Assembly (NCBI GenBank): GCA_948474755.1
Contig: CAOLHI010000362.1
Location: 611,532 to 675,531, forward strand
Length of the DNA: 64,000 bases
Source: Ctenosaura bakeri
Lineage: Eukaryota; Chordata; Lepidosauria; Squamata; Iguanidae
Direction of reading: 5' to 3'
Both the position numbers and the translations under genes were made by a program. The notes beneath the pieces are model-generated. The model did not search any database. It was not told the origin of the DNA and worked only from the letters and a program-made list of their open reading frames with translations. Below are positions 12,701 through 23,272 of this stretch, piece after piece; within the stretch, counting starts at the first letter, position 1, and every line of letters begins with the position of its first letter.

Positions 12701-15700
12701 GCATCAACAAAAAAGTCTTCTTCCTTGGTTGACTCAGGATCAAAAGGGTCTTCCCAGGGGGCTTAAGAAAAAGCAACAGATAACTGAGATGCATGAAAAC
12801 CAGTCTCCAAAACTGTCTAAATATACCAGACTCTCTCTTTCTCTCATTCTAGACAGACAGACAGACACACACACACAGCATGTTTTACTGTGATAGTGAA
12901 GTGAACAGAAAAGGCCAGGACTTCCGTTAAAAAAACTGAAATCCAAGCATGAGGAGCTGAAGGCTAACTGGTCAGTGATGCAATCAGTCTATTCTACATT
13001 TTGTTCTATGCTTTAAAGGAATTATCCAAAGTGCTGAATCCTGTCTCCCAAATAGGTTCCACACTTTGGATAGCTCTTTTTAATAAATAAGAAAAGTGTG
13101 TAAATTGTGGAATAAAACTACAGTGGTGATACCTCACCACCCCATAATTGGCATGGTTTAATTGGCAGATAGTATTAGATTGGTACTATTAGTTGGCATT
13201 GATATAAAAAATACCTCAGGTGACAGAAAGGTCATGCTGGAAAAGACAAATTACTGACTGTAAATGTGACTAAGCAAGGAAGGTCAGCCCACTTACCTCT
13301 TAGGCAAGACCCAGTCAGTTTCAGAACAATCAGCGTGGCTGCTCTGAATACAATAGGCATGAAATAACAAGCTGGACCCTCAGAGCTGAAAATGGGGAGT
13401 TGCTACTAAATTGTGATTCTGATCCCTGTATACCTGGATGTTTTCCTGATGATTCCCCCACTCTGCATAATATGCAGCTATTATAATATCCATTGCCTCT
13501 TTGTCACCTAACTGCTAAGATCATCAATTCTGTTCAGAATTCATTGTTTGTGTTGCAACTCCCATTGTCCACTAAATGGGAGTACAAGTCCCGATCATAC
13601 CCACAGGCTATTTTTCGGGTACAAATACCCCTGATTTTCAATTGTCTAGTGCAGTCTCTCACTGATCCAAATGCCACTCTGGCCATCTGATTCCTGATTC
13701 AGAACTGTCCTTAGGTTCTTACCTAAACCATGCTGCTGCTGTCTCTGTTTCTCTCTGAACTGGTAATTATCAGCTGAATCCTTTAACAATCTCTAGCCCA
13801 CTTTCTTCCCTTCCCTTCTGCTAGTCCTTGAGTGAGTGTGTGTGTTTGAACCATTGCGTGTGTGAGTGAATTTATTTCAATAAAACATATTTTTAGTTTA
13901 CATTTACTCTTTGGCTGGTTCTTTTCCTGCGTGAACCTGTAAACTTTGATAGAGAGATCTTGCTACGTTGCCCCCCTCTCTCAAGCCTCCTAATTTTGAG
14001 CTAATTATCCCCTACTTTTGAATAGAGGTACTGGCATCACTAATGGACCCTTGTGGCATCCACGTTTTGAGGTAACAGTGGATTCACTGTACTAGTGACA
14101 TGGAAGCTATTACCCTGATTTCTGGGGGTCCCGGGAGGAACACCTAAATAGCCAAACAACAATACAACTTTGGGGAAAATTAGCTGGAGCACTCACTAAA
14201 GCTAGTGAGAGGCAGGGTAACTTAGCAGGATCTTGCAACCCAGCGTCTACGGGGTCAGGTCAGTCAAGCAGCCAGATGGGTTAAAATAATAAAATGATGT
14301 TTATTAAGTACAGACAAATATTAAAGACACCACAGTTACACAGATAACTAAGGAATCAGAGATTGACTTAGGAATAGGGATTTTCAGAGGGAAATGGGTG
14401 ATACGACACCTGTCTCATAGTCCTGGACTTTGAGAGTGAAGTTGGGGTGCAATGAAGAAGCTCAGCGCAATTGGCTGAGGGGAGCTCGTCGAGCAAAGCG
14501 GCAGCAAGGCTGGATGGAACTCAGGAGTGATCCGAGGATGGTCTCGGAATCAGGGGTTTCTATAGAGGGAATTGTGACTGCAGACCATACCTTACTCGGT
14601 GAGAACAATGCGTTTTAGACGAGGGACAAAGCTTTGGAAAGGTCAGACTTTAGCATGATTGACTTAGAGCCGAATTAACCATAGTGTAGCCAGTATGCAA
14701 ATGCGGAGCGCTAAGTACAGCTTTGTCAGGTTGCCTGCTCAGGGCGGGGAGCCTTTGTTAGTATCGCGCATATGCAATAAGGTGTTTGCCGGAAAGGTCC
14801 CTGAAGTGACAAGCCAGCTGTATCTGGCCTGCTTGGGTGGAGAATGGAATGTCCAGCAATTATCGGCTGTGCCTGTTTGCGTGCTTGTCCGGTGGCCTCA
14901 CAAACACGTGGAGCAGGGTGGCAGAGGAAAGCCGAATTGTTTGATAGCAAAGTGATATTGAGTGCTATCTCCGGGTAGGCCTAGACCGCAGTAACAAAAC
15001 TTCTGGCCACCCCTGACCAGGGAAGTGGACTGTGAAGGTGATTTAGGTGTCAAAACATGGCGGTTGGGAAGGTCACACAAGAAACATTAGCTGAGAAGTC
15101 CACTGACACAAAATCAGCTCCTATTCCTTCCTATGTTGTTTCCCACATGGCCCTCTTTGATTTAGCAGTTAAGATGAAACTTCACATATAACTTATGATC
15201 CCACTTTCCATCCAGCCACAAATGTTGGAAGAAAGCTGTTTTAATAAATTAGTGTACTGGATTATGTAATAAGGCACAGGCACTCCATTCTGCTCTGGCA
15301 CCATCTGGAAGCATGAAAATTTCAGACGGATTCTGTTCTCCTTTACCATTCATAGTTTTGCTACAGCTGCCATTTACTAGTGCCATTTTCAGATTAAAAA
15401 AAAATTGAAGTAAATCAGGTTGATATGAAAGATGTCTGAATCAAACCAAGAGTTCAGAAGCAGACTGAATCTGAATAGTTCCCAAGATCCATTAGGAATC
15501 TGTTAGGAATTTGGATTTGGAAAGAAAAATGACACAGACACTGGCTGGAATTTACATAAAGTAAATTTCCACATGTGTAGGTAGGCACTGATTGTGTCGT
15601 GCAAGCTTTTATGCACATGTACATCTGTATGCACAACAGGACTGTACGCACAGCTCTGCTTCTGCAACCTTGAACTATATGCAGATATTCTGTGTCATAT

Positions 15701-17824
15701 AAATATGTCTAACTACTTCTGTAGAAGACCTTACACATGAGCAAGGCAATATCAGCCACTATATCTCCCCAAATCAGTATATTTCTTCCCAGGATTTCCA
15801 TATGAGGATAATTTTGTGACTAGCAGCTGATGCTTGTAATCACAGAGAATGGTTTTGCTGGGCTCTCCAGCTCCAGTGAGTCGTAGCAATATATCACAGA
15901 ACTGATCTAGGGTTAAATGCTTTGGCCAGTTATCTCTGCAGGGATGTGACTAGGTTTTGGTGGAGATAGTGGAACTTTGGAAGGTTTAGCATTTTTACTA
16001 AAGTATGCTCCACACTCATGATTCCTCCCCACTCTATTTGTGTTACTAGGGCATGCCCTGAGAAGACAGGATGTAACAAAACTTTGAGACTATGTGTCAT
16101 TCATCATAATTCCCTAGCCCTTACAGATATACTTGAGAAACTTTATAACATAAGTGGGAAGCTGTGGAAGGGGTAAGGGCTATTTGTCACCCTGCCTCCT
16201 AGCTTCTGCACCAGCAGGTCTGAGCTGACTGGAAGCGAAGTTATATTACTACTGGTTTCATTTTTTGTCTAATGTATACATTCATCCTTTCATTAATTCC
16301 TTCAGTTCAATTTATGTCCCTCCTTTCTCCCAGTATAGGATCCAAAAACAAGGCAGAATACCCCTCCCAGTAGAAGGGCATTTGGGGGCAAAAATATTTT
16401 TTTCATTTTTTCACCCTGGGGTAGTAGGGGCCACAAAATGGCTTTAGGTGGTCACATCTGGACCATGTGGTACATTTTGTCCATCCCTGGTCTATTACAT
16501 GGTCATATCATCTTCCCATAACAAATATAGGTTTTATTTTACTTTATTTTTTAAAGGCCTGAAAACCCTGCCTTTCTCCCTCTCTTCTTTCTTTGAAGAT
16601 CAGAAAATATTGAGACTGGTCTTGTACAAAATTTCCTACCTATTCTTCAACACTTGACAGACTCGGTCTTCTAAGAGACAGCTATCTCTTCAAGTTTCAT
16701 CTAAGTCACTCAAGAAATTATACATATCCACATCTATGTCTAATCCCTGTCTATATCTCCACTTCTCTTAAAAAATTAGAATTTAAACAATGTAGTCCAA
16801 GGCCTCTTCCTTTACTTTTATGTTGATTTGTGCATTTAAGTCTCTTCTAGGGAGCTACATACCAAGAAACTGCATCCAGTTCTGATAAAAACATATACCC
16901 ATTCCTTCATGAACAATGGTTGTTGATGGATGGCATGAAGATTTGGATTTCCACATTGAAATTCAGATTCAGACCCAAATGAGATTGGGCCATGTCTTAA
17001 TCAGTTTCAATCAAACTGGTCTGTTTTTGAAAAGATGGAACTGAGGTGTAAACCAAAGTTTTGGATTGGAATGCACCCCAACTACTACAAAACATTGCCT
17101 CATTCTGAAAGTGTCAATTACACCAGGATAGTGGTTGACTGAACAGACATTTTCATTAGCTCAAATATTTATTTGTTATTAATCCTCAGCTTACCTTTGA
17201 ACCATATGCAGTTGACAAGAACCATTACTGTGCTTGGATCAAGGTTGTCAATTGCTTGAGTTATTTTCCCATGTGTCTTGTCATCTACATAATCATTGAT
17301 CTGATTTTTAGCTGTGATAAGATCCTCAAAGTTCGAAGAAAGGCATTCAGCTTCATAGAAAGTTTTGACATCCATCAAAAACTGAGGCAGGATTTTCCAG
17401 GAGTCATCTATGAACAAGGCATTCTCTACATTGACTTCTATTTCGTTGTTTGGGTGGTTAAGCATGTGGATGAGACTGCGGAATCCTTCATGTATCTCTT
17501 TCACTGTAATGTCTGACAAGTTAAAAGCAAGCCCCGTGTGAATCTGAGTTTCAGTCTCTGATTCGGCACCAAGGCTTAACATTGCAAATGCCATCGAAAT
17601 ACTCAGGGGAGAAACAACAATATTTTTGCCAGCTGTGACTGAAGCAATTTTCCTGTAGCATCTGAATGCAAATTCAGCATTGCCTGGAACTATCTTATTG
17701 TAATCTGTGGTTTTAATCCCCTGTCCTGATTTCTCTTGTCTAGGATTCTGACAACGGGTTTGAAGAACAAGCAATAAAAAGGAGAGGAAGATGATGGATT
17801 TCATTGTTACTTGATAATCTTCTC
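3501..17824 (-). CDS. SERPINA1-like serpin, locus A (four coding exons, frameshift in last exon)
   Basis: Clade A serpin, closest in feel to alpha-1-antitrypsin: a secreted protein that normally traps serine proteases through its reactive-centre loop. Coding exons on the minus strand are 17195-17804, 12491-12761, 9547-9694 and 3587-3703, with GT-AG borders and phases 1, 2 and 0. The lengths 271 and 148 of the two middle exons are those of SERPINA1 exons III and IV as I recall them. The spliced frame starts MKSIIFLSFLLLVLQ (signal peptide), keeps the shutter motif SPLSIS, and reads through to the hinge NGTEAAAAT. A one-base shift near 3603-3615 then gives a stop, for 381 residues. The lost C-terminus (strands s4B/s5B) is still legible in the other frame down to NPTE and TAA at 3501. 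An untranslated first exon is expected upstream of the acceptor at 17825 and was not located. Either a recent pseudogene or an indel error. Confidence 0.85.
3929..4178 (-). repeat. tRNA-derived SINE, copy 1
   Basis: Read on the minus strand it starts with a decayed tRNA-like head: GCATAGTGGTTTGAGTGTTG (A-box region) and GGGTCCAAATC (B-box region). The body contains the phrase CTGAGAGGAAGGCAATGG. It matches the SINE at 4262-4446 in layout and sits in intron 4 of locus A. Confidence 0.6.
4262..4446 (-). repeat. tRNA-derived SINE, copy 2
   Basis: Same family as 3929-4178. The minus strand has TTATAGTGGTTTGAGTGTTG, CCATGGAAACCCACTGGGTG and GGGTGTCCGTAAGTTGG. The plus-strand ORF over 4204-4440 is simply this SINE read backwards. 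Confidence 0.65.
4447..5167. other. Locus A intron 4, unassigned part
   Basis: Intronic sequence with a short poly-A run near 5117-5128 and no recognised element. Confidence 0.4.
5168..6051 (+). mobile_element. Solo LTR, family LTR-A, copy 1
   Basis: Starts TGTTATC and ends GGTAACA with a 4-bp target duplication ATGC on both sides (5164-5167, 6052-6055). It contains a TATA box (CTATAAAAAG at 5601), a poly-A signal AATAAA at 5849-5854, and the family landmark of two GATATC hexamers a few bases apart near 5206-5221. There is no internal retroviral region, so it is a recombined solo LTR. A 4-bp duplication fits a gammaretrovirus-like ERV, but class is inference. Confidence 0.85.
6258..7165 (+). 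mobile_element. Solo LTR, family LTR-A, copy 2 (eroded ends)
   Basis: Aligns to the LTR at 19270-20174 almost end to end. Shared landmarks are GGCCCCCGGACAAGCAC (one base different), the TATA stretch near 6697, ATTTCAATAAAGATC near 6965 and GACCCCATAGACATTGGGTT. The first base is changed (CGTTAC instead of TGTTAC) and the last about 15 bases are altered, so no target duplication can be read. It lies 200 bp after copy 1 in the same orientation. Confidence 0.8.
7166..8018. other. Locus A intron 4, unassigned part
   Basis: No family recognised. On the minus strand GTATAAAGGTAGCACAG near 7475-7490 resembles a core promoter, so another solo LTR is possible, but I could not find ends. Confidence 0.3.
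8019..8220. mobile_element. Palindromic MITE, copy 1
   Basis: A 202-bp imperfect palindrome. The left arm ACACTGTTATAGTGCTATTA mirrors a right arm ACACTGTTATAATGCTATTA read on the other strand, each about 85 bases long, around a centre with TCTCTGGCTGAGAATTCT. A second copy is at 55292-55495. Long terminal inverted repeats with no coding capacity fit a non-autonomous DNA transposon. No clear target duplication is visible. Confidence 0.75.
8221..9546. other. Locus A intron 4, proximal part
   Basis: Intronic sequence before exon 4. Several overlapping ORFs on both strands (8225-9297) carry no recognisable domain and are rejected. Nothing else supported. Confidence 0.4.
9547..9694 (-). CDS. Locus A exon 4
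   Basis: Exon of 148 bases, phase 2 to phase 0, acceptor CTTAACCAG and donor GTAAGT. It encodes DYIQLYIPKCFFSTTIDVKD (strand region equal to LHLPKLS in SERPINA1) followed by MQRLGVTLVFSDNADLSGIS and DLKVSQ. The LGVTxVFSxxADLSGI motif is a strong serpin signature. No lesion is visible. Confidence 0.93.
9695..10666. other. Locus A intron 3, distal part
   Basis: AT-rich intron with no element that I can name. The ORFs here are short and overlap in several frames. Confidence 0.4.
10667..11543 (+). mobile_element. Solo LTR, family LTR-B, copy 1
   Basis: Aligns with 31462-32235. Shared blocks are CAATTAGCCAATTCCAGACTC and relatives, a TATA box (GGATATAAAACCCC near 11100), CCAATAAAATACTC near 11360 (poly-A signal) and the end TTTTAAGGCAACA. 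Ends are approximate and no target duplication is clear. Inserted in intron 3 of locus A, antisense to the gene. Confidence 0.7.
11544..12490. other. Locus A intron 3, proximal part
   Basis: No named element. A short (CAAA)n tract lies at 12188-12210, and the 15-base phrase AAGCAAGCCAGTGGT is repeated at about 11961 and 12001, forming a small tandem duplication of roughly 40 bases. Confidence 0.4.
12491..12761 (-). CDS. Locus A exon 3
   Basis: Exon of 271 bases with acceptor TTCTTAAG and donor GTAAG. Phase 1 entry gives APWEDPFDPESTKEEDFFVD, the W-x-x-PF then T-x-EDF-x-V pattern typical after helix F in serpins. It continues through KVNMMYQVH, a conserved sequon GNMTS where SERPINA1 has its third glycan, SLFIVPDEGKMQQVE and ITSFRH, and leaves in phase 2. 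No lesion is visible. Confidence 0.93.
12762..13126. other. Locus A intron 2, part next to exon 3
   Basis: Intron sequence with a short (AC)n and (ACAG)n run at about 12852-12878; nothing else identified. Confidence 0.4.
13127..14077 (+). mobile_element. Solo LTR, family LTR-B, copy 2
   Basis: Bounded by the 4-bp duplication GTGG (13123-13126 and 14078-14081). Starts TGATACCTCACC and ends GAGGTAACA. Contains TTTCAATAAAACAT near 13876 (poly-A signal). This copy lacks the L2 insert present in LTR-B copy 3, so it serves as the empty-site reference. In intron 2 of locus A. Confidence 0.82.
14108..14996 (-). mobile_element. Solo LTR, family LTR-A, copy 3
   Basis: Reverse-strand copy only 30 bp from LTR-B copy 2. 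Minus-strand start TGTTACTGCGGTC, end GGTAATA (one changed base), with flanks AAGC and AAAC, a target duplication with one mismatch. The plus-strand ORF 14430-14618 and its neighbours are LTR sequence. Confidence 0.8.
14997..17194 (-). other. Locus A intron 2, part next to exon 2
   Basis: The stretch from about 15330 to 17160 shares blocks with locus B at about 47840-48300, for example GTTTTGCTACAGCTGCC versus GTTTTGCTACTGTTGCC, CATTTTCAGATT versus GGTCTTCAGATT, and AATTTGGATTTC. These are paralogous intron remnants, which shows the two loci came from one gene duplication. Confidence 0.5.
17195..17824 (-). CDS. Locus A exon 2 (first coding exon)
   Basis: The acceptor CTATTTCAG ends at 17825 and the donor GTAAGC follows 17195. 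An in-frame upstream ATG lies before this acceptor, inside the intron, so the start is the ATG at 17802-17804, which opens a hydrophobic signal peptide MKSIIFLSFLLLVLQTRC. The mature part has the serpin core: FAFRCYRKIAS (helix A region), NIVVSPLSISMAFAMLSLGA (helix B and shutter), FNLSDI with an N-glycosylation sequon in the SERPINA1 position, IHEGFRSLIHMLN and QINDYVDDKTHGKI. It ends CIWFK in phase 1 (610 coding bases). Confidence 0.93.
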
Positions 17825-18808
17825 CTGAAATAGTCCACATAAAAAAAATAAGAGGATTAAAAGTGCAATTCTATACATGGATGCTTAGGAGTAAGCCTGA
17901 CCAAATTTAATGGGATTTAATTCAACATAACTGAGTGTTGTTAAGTATCCACTTTTGCAAAAACCACATAGAAAAGAATGGGTTTTGTTGGGAATGCAGT
18001 CCTTTGGGAGTTTCTCCTGTGCATTGACATTATACCTATTTTTTTTATTTATTTATGCAATAACAAAAAGGTAGGATCCCCCTGCCCCAAAATACTGAAG
18101 CAGGTTATGCATAAAGGAACAAGCATGCATATGTATAAGCAAAGATTTCAAACCACATAGGAAAAAGAAATTATGGAGGGTGATTATAATCTTAACATTT
18201 GCCATTAGCATAGATTGAATCATAGATGTAATTTATATATCCTGGTTCCTAATGAAAGATATTGTCAGATTTAAAAAAGCCAAAATGTTTTGCCTTCAAA
18301 TATAGGTAGGAATTGAAAGAAATGCTGGTGCACAGTAAAGAGACCATTCAGCACATTCTTATGTCACTATAGAAGGAAATAAGGCTGAGAACACATTTCC
18401 TTGTGTGGACACAAAGCAATATTAAACCAGGTAAAATTCTATTTTTTCCTAAAAACATATTTTAAAAATTATTTTAATTAAAGAACAACTATAAAACAAA
18501 ATACACTTTCTCTCCCAGAACTGTACTAATACAACACAGACAAGAATCCTCATGATTGAAAGTAATACTGTAAATGAAATCTTTCCAGTTATAATAACTG
18601 AGCTGTCTTTACACTTGAGACTTTCATTTAGTTCCTTCACTACTATCCTCTCAAGTTCTAGTCTCCCCCCCCCAGATTTTCTTTGTTACGGTTCTTCTTT
18701 TGTTTTATAACTGAGTGAAGGTGTATACAATTTTGACTATCTCGATGTTTTCATCATCTACCTTACAGTTACGGATATCATCTGTGGTCATTATTCTTGT
18801 TTTCTTCA
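17825..18808. other. Upstream region of locus A exon 2
   Basis: Expected to hold intron 1, and possibly an untranslated exon and promoter, if the gene has the SERPINA1 layout. I could not recognise an exon, HNF1/HNF4 sites or a TATA box with confidence. A run of nine C lies at about 18665-18673. Confidence 0.35.
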
Positions 18809-20325
18809 TAGAATGAGAGTTGGAAGATGTCGCATGGCTCATCTAGTCCAATCCTTGCCATGTAGGAATACACAGTTACAGCACTCCTGAAAGGTGGATG
18901 TCCAATCTCACTTTAAAGATCCCAAAAGAAAGCAAGTCCACCACCATCTAAGGCAGGCTATTTCACTGTTGAACAGTTCTTCTAGTAAAACAATTCTTCG
19001 TAATATTCAGCTAGAACTCTTTTCTTGTAATTTGAATGCAGTGGTTCTTGTTCTAGTTTCTGAATCAGCTGAAAGCAAACTTGACATCCCTTCAGATATT
19101 TATAGACGGCTATCATGTCACTTCCCAGTGCTTCCTTCTTCATGATAACATACACAACTTCCCAAGTTGTTCTTCATAAGGCTTGGTTTCCAGACCTTTG
19201 ATCATCTTGGTTGCTCTTCTCTGGATACATTTCAGCTTGTCAATATCCTTTTTGAACTGGACAGAGCAGTGTTACTGCATTTGCTAGCCTGGATTTGGGG
19301 ATGCTAGATATCATTTTGATATCAATAATTTGGCTTTCTTCCACCACCCCCTCCATGTGTTTGTGAGGCCCCCGGACAAGCACGAAACTAGGCTTGGCAA
19401 CTGATTGCTGCAATATTCCAACACAATACAGGCAAGCTAGAAGTAGCCAGATTGCCGCTTCAGGAGACCTCCCGGCAAACACTCTATTATGCATGTGCGA
19501 TACCTACAAAGGACTCCCTGCCCCGAGCAGGCAACTTGACTAGCTGAGCCTTCAACTGTCAAGCATCGTGCATCTGCATACTGGCTACTCCTTTGTTAAT
19601 TTGGACATAACCCAATCATGTTAAATTGTGACCTTTCCAAGGCTTTGTCTCACGTCCGAAACTCATTGTTTTCCTCAAGTACCGCATAGCCTGTAGTTAC
19701 ATTTCTCTCTATAAAACCCCCTGATTCTGAGACCTTCCTCAGATCGCTCCTGAGTTCCATCCTGCCTTGCCACCGCTTTGCTTGGCGAGCCTTCCCCTCA
19801 GTTCCACTGGCTGAGACTGCACAACTTTGGACCCTCACAGTGACCTATCCGGGCTTCAGGACAGGTGTCGTATCACCCAATTCAACAATCCATCTGCAAT
19901 TCCCTCTATACCACTCCAACCTTTATTTTCTATAGTTATCTGAGTGCGTGTGTTGCATATACTGTTTGTCTGTATTTAATAGAAATCTAAATTATTCTTA
20001 AACTCCGGTGTGCTCCTTGGCTTGGCCTGACCCCGTAGACATTGGGTAAAAGATTCCACTGTGTTGCCCTGCCTCTTGCATTGCTAGCTTGTGCTCTCAG
20101 CTAATTTCTCCAAACTTAGTTAATTGAGAACACATATAGATGTCCCTCACGGGACCCCAGAAATCAGGGTAACAGCAGGATAGAAGGGGACTACTAGTTC
20201 CCTTGATCTGGACACTATACTCTTATTGATGCATTTTTTTTTTTTTTTTTGCCTGTGCATTATACTATTGGCTCCTGTTTAGTTTGTGGCATACAAAGAC
20301 CCCCCTAGATCCTTTCCATTTTCAA
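18809..20325 (-). mobile_element. CR1 LINE 3' end, split by LTR-A copy 4
   Basis: Minus-strand CR1 tail beginning (as read here) with the AGAATGAGAGTTGGAAGATG type 3' end, followed by the reverse of the conserved segment seen at 59400-59900. The same element continues after the LTR at 20179-20325 (AGTTCCCTTGATCTGGACAC). Removing the LTR and one GCAG copy restores a continuous match to the CR1 at 59.3-59.5 kb. Confidence 0.85.
19270..20174 (+). mobile_element. Solo LTR, family LTR-A, copy 4 (nested in CR1)
   Basis: Starts TGTTACTGC, ends GGTAACA, target duplication GCAG at 19266-19269 and 20175-20178. It carries the paired GATATC landmark (19309-19324) and a U3 very like copies 2 and 7. It is younger than the CR1 it interrupts. 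Confidence 0.88.
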
Positions 20326-20369
20326 TTGTAACCCTGTTTTTGCACTTTCTTCCTTCACTTTTTTCAACA

Positions 20370-20775
20370 GTCATTCCAAATCTGCCATTTTCTGCTAATA
20401 ATGTAGAGCCATCTGCATGTCTTAAACTGTTGACATTCTTTCTCCTAGTTCTCACACCCTTTTTCTCCTTATGTGATCAAACTTTCCATATGATGTGTTA
20501 TATGGGTAAATTAAACAGCAAGGATGATGAAATGCATCCTTGCCTAATACTCATGCTGACTGGAAACCATTCTGTCTCTCCACTCTCCATTCTGACAGTG
20601 GCTTCTTGTTCAAAGTATTGATTATGCATTAGGGCAATAAAATGCTGTGGCATACCCATTTCCTTTAGAGCAATCCATAGCTTTTCATCATCCACACAAT
20701 CAAAGGCTTTGCTATAATCTGTAAAGCAAAGGTTGACATTCTTTTTAAAGTCTTTGGTGTTTTCCTTTAGCCCAT
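20370..20775 (-). mobile_element. BovB/RTE-type LINE fragment
   Basis: The minus strand translates to a reverse transcriptase piece with DDEKLWIALKEMGMPQHF, QEATVRMESGETEWF and SIRQGCISSSLLFNL, matching the RTE/BovB pattern of a short linker then RQGC-x-SP-x-LFN. The following catalytic box is decayed (about ADGSTLLAE where ADDT-type is expected) and a stop falls after LPI. A dead 5'- and 3'-truncated copy. Confidence 0.75.
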
Positions 20776-22592
20776 GTATGTTTCAATATGATCTGAAGTT
20801 CCTGTTCCTTTTCTGAATCCCTCCTGGATGTCTGTACAATGTTGCCAAATCTGCATATACACACATGTGCAAAGAGGGTGGAGAAGTTGTGACCTGCTAA
20901 AGTCCCATGGTGTATATGTGGGGCCCACAGACTTTGGTAAGTAGCCCATCCTGGGCATAATGGCAAACTGAGACAACCCATAGTTGTAGCAAAGCCATGG
21001 AGTCCTGAGCCTGTCCAGCCAGGTTAGGACAACCATAGCAGGAATGCCTGCTTGCTGTTTTTCAACACCATGCTCAAGACAATCTCAGAAGGATTTCTGG
21101 GCATCAGGATGGTTGGCCGCCAGTAGTATCTCCAACCTGTTAGGCTATTGCCTGCTAAAGGCCCTGACAGCTTGCCCCAATTCAGAGGGGTTTCTTTGTG
21201 AGGTCTGTAACAACTCCCCCAGCCCAGCTCTTTAGCATAGGCTGAAAGTTCATTGAAAAGCCACCTGAATTCAGCCTCACATACCTCACCTACCCAGGTC
21301 TCAATACCATGAATTTTCTCCATTCATGGTCATGTTAAGGATAACTGAGGTCTTACTGAGTGTGGGCCTTGCATTTAGTAAAAGAAACACAAGAAAAGAA
21401 AGGCTAGGAGCTATGCCACCAGGCGCTCCAGAAAGAGATTGAGACCAGAATACAAATGACCTGCTCCCATCCATACCCTCCAAATTCTCTGTGTTCTCAT
21501 CTCCCCTTCCTAGGTGATGCTTAATCTGTTATCACTCTTATGGATCACCCTAATTCTTCTTCCATTCTAGCTTCACACATACCAGATCAGCAACACAGTT
21601 TACTCACATTACACAGATACCCTTACACCCTGAATTATAGCCACAGAAGTCTGGAACAGTCTTAACCTGATAAAATTCTACAATCAGAGGCACTAATAAC
21701 CTGAACTATCAACACATGAGACATCAACTATTCTTCTCCAAAATCTCTAATCAGACCTTGGGTTTCAAAGTCAACACCACCCCACCCTTAGATATTCCTT
21801 GCTTTCATCCAGCAGCATCCACCTACTAACTGCCCAGGTAAACCAAACCATTCCTGGTTGAGGCAAATATGCCCTCTATTCACAATGTCCCACTATACCA
21901 CTCACTTTTCTAGTTGTATCTATGGAACAAAAAGCAAGAGAAATGACCCCTTGTCCTCATAGCACCCAAAGTACTGAAAGAGGTGACCTCAAAGAGGCAT
22001 CTTTCTTTGGGCTAACTACTATTTAAGGTGAGAGTTCAGTACCACCTTTCTCAGCCTGCCTTCTGTCCAACCCACCTGGAAAAACAGCCAACGGCTGGAT
22101 GTCCGACCCTCGTAAGACTGGCCTCCAGTTGTTTTAGGCTACCAAAAAACATGCAGCCCTTCCTAACTGCAGTCAGGCTTCTGCAGATACTGTGAAAAAG
22201 CTGGGAGTTGTTATTAATCAAGCAAATCTCTCTTACTTGCTTCTCAAATGTTTCTACTTCTGCCACAGTTCTGACTCTCCAGAGATTGCATCAGCCTTTC
22301 TTATATCCCTCTCCTTGGGATACCAGTGAATGGCTGGGTGCCAATTACACACAGTGCAGAGCCCTGGAATGTCCTAGGAAACAAAGGCCCATCAGGCTAT
22401 TTGAGCAGCTGTGAAGGAACACTGTGTATTATGAAGCACTATGTTCTCTTCTTTATCTTGAATCTCCTTTGGAATTTAGACCATGGGATGTTACCACGTC
22501 AGGGCACTTGCTATTTATTTATATTTCTTGCATGTATATCCCATCTTTTTCTGAGGATGGGATCTGAGGTAGCTTACAGAAATATAAAACAA
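20776..22592. other. Unassigned spacer
   Basis: About 1.8 kb without a supported gene. ORFs at 20767-21483 and 22051-22679 overlap in several frames and have no domain. A piece near 22495-22585 (TATTTATATTTCTTGCATG, TATATCCCATCTTTTTCTG) resembles a SINE or LINE tail common in lizards, too short to name. Confidence 0.35.
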
Positions 22593-23062
22593 GGATATAT
22601 GTTCACTTCTGGACAAGCTGGAACATGTCCAGAGGAGGGTGATCAAAATGGTGAAGGGTTTGGAAACCATGCCCTATGAGGAGTGCTTAAGCGAGCTAGG
22701 TATATTTAGCCTGATGAAAAGAAGTCATGATAGCCATATTTAAATATTTGAAGAAATGTCACATTGAAGATGGAGCAAGCTTATTTTCTGCTGCTCCAGA
22801 GACTAGGATATGGAGCAACGGATTCAAACTATAGGAAAAGAGATTTCACCTAAACATCAGGAACACTTTCTTGACAGTAAGAGCTATTTGATGGTGGAAT
22901 ATGCTGTCACAGCATGTGTTAGAATCACCATCTTTGGAGATTTTTAAACAAAAGTTGGATGGCCATTTGCTGGGTGTGCTTTGAGTGTGTGTTCCTTCCT
23001 AGCAGGGGATGGGAATCAAGGGCCATTGTGGTCTCTTCAAACTCTATGATTCCATGATTCTG
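22593..23062 (+). mobile_element. CR1 LINE 3' end
   Basis: Contains the CR1 C-terminal segment (GACAAGCTGGAACATGTCC, CCAGAGGAGGGTGATCAAAA) and the diagnostic 3' tail of repeated ATTCCATGATTCTG units. 5'-truncated, as is usual for CR1 copies. Confidence 0.85.
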
Positions 23063-23272
23063 TCCACCTTTGGAACAGTTGAAACCAGTTTGGGACCTTT
23101 AAAAGTCACCCCTTCAAGTGTACCTTACTTATGCAGGTAACACCTGTTAATGTAAATTCTGTTGAGCTTCAGAGTAAGAGGCATGATGCATAGTAGAAAA
23201 GTGGGAGAGAGTGGAGTGTGTGTAATGGAGGTTAGTCCTATGTGGGCTGTCCTGTAGAGAAAGTTTGAGAAA

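Noticed and set aside
14430..14955. Plus-strand ORFs shared with 23901-24173
   Set aside because: The similarity is because both are LTR-A copies; other LTR-A copies interrupt the frame.
17805..17840. Upstream in-frame ATG before the signal peptide of locus A
   Set aside because: It lies upstream of the CTATTTCAG acceptor, and the extra residues (MWTISGEDYQVT) would precede a normal signal peptide, so the downstream ATG is chosen.
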